11,828 bases of DNA from CAYWMP01 sp964459445 (GTDB lineage Bacteria > Desulfobacterota > DSM-4660 > Desulfatiglandales > HGW-15). The stretch is from positions 1-11,828 of the forward strand of contig CAYWMP010000184.1 of assembly GCA_964459445.1 (NCBI GenBank), read 5' to 3'. Positions 6,744-11,828 of this stretch are shown here, one piece after another. Made by a program: the position numbers and the translations under genes. Every line of letters starts with the position of its first letter. The stretch's first letter is position 1. The notes under the pieces are model-generated. The model ran no database searches. It had not been told where the DNA came from and saw only the letters and a program-made list of their open reading frames with translations.

Positions 6744-7577
6744 ATGAAACTCAGAGAAAGCCTGGCCAAGAAACTGACCGGATCCAGGATATGGCAATCT
6801 TTGATCGAGCAGGGATTTACGGACAAAGACGCGTTACTCAGGATGGTCACGGAGTCCAGTATCTGGAAATCCTTCTTTCGGCATGGCTATGCAGACACTG
6901 AGAAGAATCGAGCCCTGCAGATCATGTCTAACGTGGTACTCCACATCCATCCTGTAAAAATGAAACAACACGCCTTAAAGGTACGCTACACCTGGTGTCT
7001 TGGAGGCACCAGTTTTCTGCTTTTTATTATTCTGACAATTACGGGCGTGCTGCTGATGTTTTACTATCGTCCAGTACCTGAATACGCCTACACGGATATG
7101 AAATCCCTCAAATTCGACGTTCCCTTGGGCATGATACTCAGAAATGTTCATCGATGGGCCGCCCATCTCATGGTGTTAACCGTTATGTTGCACATGCTCA
7201 GGGTCTACCTTACAGGCGCCTATAAGCCCCCAAGGGAGTTTAATTGGGTTATCGGGGTCGTCTTGCTGGCTTCAACTCTGTTTACCAGTTTCACCGGATA
7301 CCTCCTACCATGGGATCAATTGGCCTATTGGGCTATCACTGTCGGATCAAATATGGCGCGTGCTACACCCGTACTAGGAGAAGAGGGGCCCTTTGCGATT
7401 GTGAACAAGTACAATGATATAAAATTTGTCTTGCTGGGAGGCCCTGAGGTGGGGGGAAACGCGCTCCTAAGATTTTATGTTTTGCATGTTATTTTTATGC
7501 CGGCAGTCATAACTGTTTTTGCCATTGTACATTTCTGGAGAGTGAGAAAAGACGGCGGCATATCCGGGCCTTTATAA
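6744..7577 (+). CDS. Cytochrome b6-like subunit, N-terminal half of a split cytochrome b
   Basis: A 277-residue membrane subunit with four predicted helices holding two b hemes. Axial His pairs are H136/H150 (13 residues between, in the HRW-containing helix) and H248/H263 (14 between, the b6 rather than mitochondrial spacing). C85 in WCLGG aligns with the Cys of b6 proteins (YCLGG) that covalently binds the extra heme ci, and the chain ends ISGPL like plant b6. Other b6 hallmarks are FYYRP, TGYLLPWDQ and RVYLTG. Compared with about 215 residues in b6 it has an N-terminal extension of about 60 residues containing a duplicated 14-residue motif (S14-D27 and S38-D51). The start at 6744 has GGAG six bases upstream; the longer frame to 6594 is the regulatory repeat. 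With the downstream subunit and the Rieske protein it should oxidise quinol in the cytoplasmic membrane. Confidence 0.95.
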   Translation: MKLRESLAKKLTGSRIWQSLIEQGFTDKDALLRMVTESSIWKSFFRHGYADTEKNRALQIMSNVVLHIHPVKMKQHALKVRYTWCLGGTSFLLFIILTITGVLLMFYYRPVPEYAYTDMKSLKFDVPLGMILRNVHRWAAHLMVLTVMLHMLRVYLTGAYKPPREFNWVIGVVLLASTLFTSFTGYLLPWDQLAYWAITVGSNMARATPVLGEEGPFAIVNKYNDIKFVLLGGPEVGGNALLRFYVLHVIFMPAVITVFAIVHFWRVRKDGGISGPL

Positions 7578-7662
7578 GCCATTTTCTAGGCGATCATGTT
7601 TTTTGTCAGGCTTATCCCGCGAATGAATTGCGGAATCATGAAACGTGAAGATGTGAGAATTT

Positions 7663-8327
7663 ATGGAAGATAAAGCGCATAATAAAGAGGAAAGACTAAG
7701 AGTATTGGCCTTTGTTGAGGGGACGACCAGGGCCAAGGAAAAGGACTTTATCGACGGGGAGTTCGTCTGGCCTAATTTGGTATTCAAGGAATTTATAGCT
7801 ATTGTCTCAGTATTAGGTTTACTTTTAGTTTGGGGCCTTTTAATAGACGCGCCACTGGGTCCTGAGGCGGACCCAAACTGGACAGAAAATCCAGCTAAGG
7901 CACCATGGTATTTCCTAGGGTTGCAAGAACTCCTTGTCTATTTTGACCCCTGGTTTGCTGGTTTTCTTATCCCAAACATCATTATTGTTGGATTGGTCGC
8001 CATACCCTATCTCGATGTAAACAACAGGGTTTCGGGGGGATATACCTACAGCCGAAGGAAGAAGGCGATCATCATCTTTGGGTTCGGCTATGTCATGTGG
8101 TTTCTGTTAATATTTGTCGGGACCTTTTTGAGGGGGCCCAACTGGAGTTTCTATTGGCCCTGGGAGTCCTGGGAGGTGATCAAACCCTTAGAAGAAACAC
8201 TGTGGAGCTTTAATCCTATTGTAGGGGCGATTGTGCTGGCAGCATATTTTGGGCTGGGGATGCTGCTTCCCGCTCTTAAATGGAAAGACTTCTTCATGAG
8301 GTTTGGACCCATAAGGTATGCTATGAT
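7663..8327 (+). CDS. Cytochrome b C-terminal half (subunit IV-like), truncated by the assembly gap
   Basis: The first 221 residues are visible before the run of N. After a charged N-terminus come hydrophobic segments at about 38-62, 98-118, 135-155 and 185-205. The quinol-oxidation motif reads A80-P-W-Y83, so the Glu of the classical PEWY is absent; the following FLGLQELL corresponds to the FxxxQxL region of subunit IV. It is already longer than plant subunit IV (about 160 residues), with an additional membrane segment. The start is fixed on the upstream side by an in-frame TGA at 7654-7656, though the Shine-Dalgarno is weak. It lies 85 bp after the b6-like gene and should form one quinol-oxidising unit with it. 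The C-terminus is missing from this assembly. Confidence 0.9.
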
Positions 8328-8427
8328 NNNNNNNNNNNNNNNNNNNNNNNNNNNNNNNNNNNNNNNNNNNNNNNNNNNNNNNNNNNNNNNNNNNNNNNNN
8401 NNNNNNNNNNNNNNNNNNNNNNNNNNN
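8328..8427. other. Assembly gap of 100 N
   Basis: Exactly 100 N, the usual placeholder for a scaffold gap of unknown size. It removes the C-terminus of the cytochrome b gene and the N-terminus of the flavoprotein. The frames on the two sides differ, which means little as the true length is unknown. Any reading through the gap is an artefact, and extra genes may be hidden in it. Confidence 0.98.
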
Positions 8428-8428
8428 C

Positions 8429-10162
8429 GAATGGTTCGAAGAGAACATTGCCTGCAGATATACCTGCCCGGCGGGGACCGATGCCTGTGGCTATGTGGCT
8501 GCCATTAAGGACGAACGGTTCAATGAAGCCTACGCTATTAACCGAAGGGACAATATTTTTCCTTCCATTCTCGGCAGAATTTGTTTCCATCCCTGCGAAA
8601 GCGCCTGCAGAAGGGGAACCCTCGATCAACCCATTTCCATTTGTTCTTTAAAACGGTTTGTGGCCGACAAGATTGCCATGCAATCGCCGGCGCCTGAAAA
8701 AGACGAACAAGGCCACATAGCCTGGGAGAAAATCACAAAGGAAGGGTTGGATCGTTGTTCGAGGCTTAAAGGAGCCAAGATTGCTATCATCGGGTCCGGC
8801 CCTGCAGGTCTGGCAGCCGCACGTGATCTCGCCTTCCTCGGCTATAGTCCAACGGTATTTGAGAAGCTTCAAATCCCAGGGGGCATGATGATCGTTGGTA
8901 TTCCCACCTATCGCCTTCCAAAGGAATTTGTTCACGGGGAGCTCATGAATCTGGCGAGGATGGGAATTGTGATTAAAATGGGTATCAGTTTTGGGAAAGA
9001 TGTGACCATCGACACCCTGAAGAAAGAACGCTTTGAGGCGGTTCTCATCGCAACAGGTCTTCACCTCAGTCGGCCTCTGGAAATACCGGGAGAAAATTTA
9101 CCGGGTATCCTGAAGGGCGTTGAATTCCTGAGGGATATTGCACTGGGAAAGTCAGTCCAAATTGGCAAAAGGGTTATCGTGATAGGTGGCGGCAATGTGG
9201 CCATCGACGTGGCGCGAGCGGCAAACCGGCTGGGAGCCAGAGAGCTAAGGTTAGTTTGTCTGGAGAATAGACAGGAGATGCCCGCGTGGGAGCACGAAAT
9301 AGAAGCAGCCCTAGAAGAGGGTATAATCATAGAAAACTCATGGGGGCCAAAGGCTTTTATACCTTGGGGAGCCAGAGGGATTTTCGGAAGAGAAGAGTGG
9401 GTCAAAGAAGTTGTGTTTAAAGAGTGCACCCGTGTCTTCAATGATGAAGGTAGGTTCGCTCCTGAGTACAATGAAAATCATTTGAAGAAATGGGATGCGG
9501 ACACGGTCATCGTTGCCATAGGCCAAATGGCCGACCTTTCTTTTGCATCCTCGGAGGGGACGCCCATTAAAACGGGCCTTCTTTCAGCAGATGAGGAGAC
9601 GCTGGCAACGTCAATGCCGGGCGTTTTCGCTGCCGGAGATGTTTTCTATGGGCCCCATTCCGTTGTGGAGGCGGTCGCCAGCGGAAGAAAAGCAGCCTCT
9701 TCAATTGACGAGTATTTACAAAAGGGGGCGGTCCGCGAAGCAAAAATGAAAAAGGCAAGAGACTTAGGCCCACTCCCCTTTGACCGAACTGCTGATGATT
9801 ATGACGCCTTGGAGCGAGCAACTCAACATACCGTTGCTCCGGAAAAGAGAAAGGAACTTACCACGGAGGTAGAACTTGGGCTCTCCGAAGAAGAGGCCGA
9901 AACAGAGGCCAGGCGCTGCCTAAAGTGCAACCTGAATATATTTATTGATGATGAGAAATGTATCCTTTGCGGCGGATGCGTAGATACATGTCCTGAAGAC
10001 TGCTTAAGGATGGTTAGTACAAAAGAGATTGAAGCGGTTGGACAGGAACTACCCGAAGGGTATGCTTTGCTGATTGATGAAGAGCGGTGCATCAGATGCG
10101 CCACATGCGTGAAACGTTGTCCCACGGACGCGATTTCCATCGAAGATCGCGGCACCGCATAG
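8429..10162 (+). CDS. GltD-like FAD/NAD(P) oxidoreductase with two 4Fe-4S ferredoxin clusters, 5' end in gap
   Basis: 577 visible residues of a soluble flavoprotein related to the small subunit of glutamate synthase and NfnB-type enzymes. Order: an N-terminal Cys-rich Fe-S part (C9, C13, C20, then C52, C56, C60 in GRICFHPCESAC); the FAD-binding GSGPAG (about 122-127); a second Rossmann motif GGGNVA (about 253-258) for NAD(P)H; the FAD-contacting AAGDV (about 401-405); and a C-terminal ferredoxin domain with C511/C514/C517/C521 and C554/C557/C560/C564. The frame is open to the gap and conserved motifs lie at once after it, so a GTG at 8495 is not the real start. The usual Arg pair after the second Rossmann strand is replaced by C-L-E-N-R, which hints at NADH over NADPH (weak). 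It likely moves electrons between NAD(P)H and low-potential Fe-S partners; a link to the cytochrome complex is unproven. Confidence 0.9.
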   Translation, partial: EWFEENIACRYTCPAGTDACGYVAAIKDERFNEAYAINRRDNIFPSILGRICFHPCESACRRGTLDQPISICSLKRFVADKIAMQSPAPEKDEQGHIAWEKITKEGLDRCSRLKGAKIAIIGSGPAGLAAARDLAFLGYSPTVFEKLQIPGGMMIVGIPTYRLPKEFVHGELMNLARMGIVIKMGISFGKDVTIDTLKKERFEAVLIATGLHLSRPLEIPGENLPGILKGVEFLRDIALGKSVQIGKRVIVIGGGNVAIDVARAANRLGARELRLVCLENRQEMPAWEHEIEAALEEGIIIENSWGPKAFIPWGARGIFGREEWVKEVVFKECTRVFNDEGRFAPEYNENHLKKWDADTVIVAIGQMADLSFASSEGTPIKTGLLSADEETLATSMPGVFAAGDVFYGPHSVVEAVASGRKAASSIDEYLQKGAVREAKMKKARDLGPLPFDRTADDYDALERATQHTVAPEKRKELTTEVELGLSEEEAETEARRCLKCNLNIFIDDEKCILCGGCVDTCPEDCLRMVSTKEIEAVGQELPEGYALLIDEERCIRCATCVKRCPTDAISIEDRGTA

Positions 10163-10236
10163 CCTGTTACCGCGAAGCATTGAAGGATAAAGGATTTTTG
10201 GAATCCGGATATTGCATAGCTAAAACAATAAACCAC

Positions 10237-10280
10237 AAAAGAAAGGCCGTCTACTTTCCTATGCAGACGGCCTTTCTTTT
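10237..10280. terminator. Bidirectional intrinsic terminator
   Basis: A perfect 16-bp stem (10237-10252 with 10265-10280) has a GC-rich core GGCCGTCT, a 12-base loop, and A-rich/T-rich outer ends, giving T-rich 3' tails on both strands. It lies between the convergent flavoprotein and NifS-family genes and can end transcription from both. Confidence 0.9.
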
Positions 10281-10324
10281 AGCCAAAAGGAAATGCTAGC
10301 GGCTCAATCCCGCCGGAATTTTTT

Positions 10325-11494
10325 TTAGGCCACCTTGTTGTATAAGGGGGATATATCCCTCAGTGTCTTTACGGCGTCTTTGAGGGCCCTTAAGAAACGG
10401 TCTATGTCATCCTCCCTGTTATCCAACCCGAAAGTGAGGACCATGGTCCCCTGGGCATCCGCAAACTCGCGGCCGATGGACAAAAGGACATGGGATGCCT
10501 GAAGTGCACCGGCGGCACAGGCGGACCTTGTGGATACGGCAATGTCTTCATCGTCCAGCATAAGCACCACACTTTCACCCTCGATATATTTGATGGAGAT
10601 GGACACCAGGGTGGGCAAACTAAGCTCGGGATGGCCATTGATGAAGTATTCATCAATATATTGGGGCAAATCATGAAGGACTTTTTCCTTGAGCTTTTTG
10701 GCCTGAGCGATCCTCTTTTCCATGTCCCTTTTGGCGAGATCCGCGGCCACTCCCATGCCTATCATGCCAATGAGATTCTCTGCACCGGCCCTCTTGTTGT
10801 TCTCCTGGACGCCGCCGTCCAAAATGGGCCATATTTTGGTCCCTCGACGGATATAGAGCCCACCTACCCCTGTTGGGCCGTAGAAGGGGTTGGAGGCGAA
10901 ACTCATGAGGTCCACGCCCAGTTTTTGAACATCGATAGGGACCACGCCGACGGAATCTACGGCATCCGTGTGAAAGAGGATCTTCTTTTCTTTGGTAATT
11001 TTTGAAATTTCCTCAATAGGCTGAATCGTACCGATCTCATTATTGCTGTGCATGATTGAGACGATAATGGTGTCATCGCGTATCGCCTTGGTGACATGTT
11101 CAGGATTCACGCGTCCATGCCCATCCACTGGGATTGAAGTCACCTGATAATCCATTAATTTTAACCTGCGCAGGGTCCGCAGCACCGCATTGTGTTCGAT
11201 ATTGGAAGTAACGATGTGATTGCCTTTATCTGCTAGGGCAAAAGCGACGCCCTTTATCGCATGATTGACGGATTCCGTGCCTCCGGATGTAAACACCATT
11301 TCTCTTTGATCAGCGCAGTTTATGAGTGTCGCCACAGACTCTCGGGCTTTGCCCAGGGCTTCGGCAGCTACATCGCCTATTTTGTGCTGGCTTGAGGGAT
11401 TCCCATAGTTTTCATCAATAGCACCCTTCATCACCTCAGCAACCTCAGGAAGAAGAGGATTCGCAGACATATGATCCAGATTCACGATTTTCAT
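10325..11494 (-). CDS. NifS/IscS-family protein lacking the PLP-binding lysine
   Basis: 389 residues, normal length for the class V aminotransferase-fold cysteine desulfurases. Retained family features: TSGGTES (69-75), H101 in IEHNAV, SNNEIGTIQPI (150-160), D177 (PLP ring nitrogen), and the catalytic-loop Cys C326 in STRSACAAG, ending SPLY. Lost: the S-A-H-K of IscS reads A-S-N202-P203, so both the Schiff-base Lys and the preceding His are replaced; the Gln two helix positions after D177 is Asp (D180); the RxGT Thr is Ala (A238); and the RFSLG Arg that binds substrate carboxylate appears to be Val. Normal PLP chemistry is therefore unlikely. Archaeoglobus fulgidus IscS also lacks this Lys (Asp there), yet its Cys helps hold an Fe-S cluster with IscU. 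A sulfur- or cluster-handling role without desulfurase activity is my inference. Start supported by AGGAGG. The gene stands alone in view. Confidence 0.88.
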   Translation of the reverse strand: MKIVNLDHMSANPLLPEVAEVMKGAIDENYGNPSSQHKIGDVAAEALGKARESVATLINCADQREMVFTSGGTESVNHAIKGVAFALADKGNHIVTSNIEHNAVLRTLRRLKLMDYQVTSIPVDGHGRVNPEHVTKAIRDDTIIVSIMHSNNEIGTIQPIEEISKITKEKKILFHTDAVDSVGVVPIDVQKLGVDLMSFASNPFYGPTGVGGLYIRRGTKIWPILDGGVQENNKRAGAENLIGMIGMGVAADLAKRDMEKRIAQAKKLKEKVLHDLPQYIDEYFINGHPELSLPTLVSISIKYIEGESVVLMLDDEDIAVSTRSACAAGALQASHVLLSIGREFADAQGTMVLTFGLDNREDDIDRFLRALKDAVKTLRDISPLYNKVA

Positions 11495-11567
11495 TTCTTT
11501 AACCTCCTGTTTTCTCTCAGAATAGGGCCTTTAGATTTTTTCCGGCTTGGCTAGAATGTCCTTAAAG

Positions 11568-11596
11568 AGTATTGGAAACCTGCCAAGATTCAGCAA
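11568..11596 (-). promoter_or_regulatory. Possible promoter of the NifS-family gene
   Basis: On the minus strand TTGCTG (11591-11596) and AATACT (11568-11573) are separated by exactly 17 bp, a fair sigma-70-like pair. Transcription would begin near 11561, leaving a leader of about 65 bases with AGGAGG ahead of the start codon. Confidence 0.35.
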
Positions 11597-11607
11597 AATT
11601 CGGCAAA
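11588..11607. repeat. 10-bp tandem repeat over the -35 region
   Basis: ATTCAGCAAA (11588-11597) is followed directly by ATTCGGCAAA (11598-11607), one mismatch, one helical turn apart. It covers the candidate -35 box, so it could be a pair of half-sites for a regulator. Confidence 0.4.
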
Positions 11608-11617
11608 TCTACAATAA

Positions 11618-11632
11618 TACTCATCATGAGTA
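11618..11632. promoter_or_regulatory. 15-bp palindrome upstream of the NifS-family gene
   Basis: TACTCATCATGAGTA has two perfect 7-bp arms around one central base and lies about 22 bp upstream of the candidate -35 box. It resembles a dimeric operator. I do not recognise it as an IscR or other known site. The rest of 11495-11828 holds no gene I can defend. Confidence 0.4.
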
Positions 11633-11777
11633 AATCAATGGAAATTCGAAATTTTGTTATCTGGATTTCAGAATATTGTGGGGAGGCTGCAAAAAGGGCT
11701 TTCCCGGACAAAGTCCTACAATGTGTTATTTCCAAAGCGGGGGATTCGACCTGTTAACTCAGCCATAATCTTAGGAT

Positions 11778-11800
11778 AAAAGGGTGCTTGGAAGGCACCC
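11778..11800 (-). terminator. Possible weak terminator of a gene beyond the right edge
   Basis: GGGTGC (11782-11787) pairs with GCACCC (11795-11800) around a 7-base loop. On the minus strand the stem is followed by TTTTATCC, so it could end transcription arriving from the right of the window. The stem is only 6 bp and the T run is short. Confidence 0.35.
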
Positions 11801-11828
11801 AATTAATCGTTGAAAATCCATGAGATGT

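Noticed and set aside
6596..6744. Sigma-54 (-24/-12) promoters upstream of the cytochrome units
   Set aside because: I looked for GG-N10-GC in the leaders of all three units and found no convincing match.
7617..7633. A small CCGC-N9-GCGG hairpin between the two cytochrome b genes
   Set aside because: Only a 4-bp stem with no T run; too weak to call as a terminator or processing site.
7663..8508. A 281-codon frame running through the N gap
   Set aside because: The gap length is unknown, the frames differ on each side, and the sequence beyond the gap in this frame does not match either protein.
11572..11757. A 61-codon frame on the plus strand upstream of the NifS homologue
   Set aside because: It has a TTG start, no clear Shine-Dalgarno and no recognisable motif, and it overlaps the promoter and palindrome region.

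Overview
This window looks like part of a genome scaffold from an anaerobic, probably Desulfobacterota-type bacterium (a relative of sulfate- or metal-reducers). The reasons are many c-type cytochromes, a split menaquinol-type Rieske/cytochrome b complex, a GltD-like flavoprotein carrying two ferredoxin clusters, and strong Shine-Dalgarno sites. This lineage call is inferred from gene content; there is no phylogenetic marker here. A run of exactly 100 N (8328-8427) marks a scaffold gap of unknown true length.

Left and centre (1-8327): an electron-transfer locus in three transcription units. Unit 1 (minus) is Rieske protein (5658-6236), a membrane-anchored 8-heme cytochrome (3431-5608) and a small monoheme cytochrome (2974-3423). 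Unit 2 (minus) is a 12-heme cytochrome (395-2731) overlapping by 4 bp a further multiheme cytochrome (start 398) that runs off the left edge. Unit 3 (plus, divergent from unit 1) is a b6-like cytochrome b (6744-7577) and a subunit-IV-like protein (7663 to the gap). Together they encode a Rieske/cytb quinol-oxidising complex in which multiheme cytochromes, at least 23 c-type heme sites in all, take the place of cytochrome c1 or f. Quinol oxidised by Rieske/cytb would feed electrons through the heme chain to an unknown acceptor.

The three units are linked by a previously unlabelled DNA element. A copy of a roughly 47-bp motif built on ATACC-N8-GGTAT half-sites lies upstream of each unit, always in the same orientation relative to the gene it precedes (2869-2914, 6319-6365, 6597-6643). 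I read it as a shared operator for this regulon.

Right (8428-11828): after the gap comes a flavoprotein with two C-terminal 4Fe-4S clusters (5' end lost in the gap). It is separated by a strong bidirectional terminator from a convergent NifS/IscS-family gene. That homologue keeps the catalytic cysteine but has lost the PLP-binding lysine (Pro in its place) together with several other PLP and substrate residues, so it is unlikely to be a normal cysteine desulfurase. The last 334 bases hold its promoter region and no gene I can defend.
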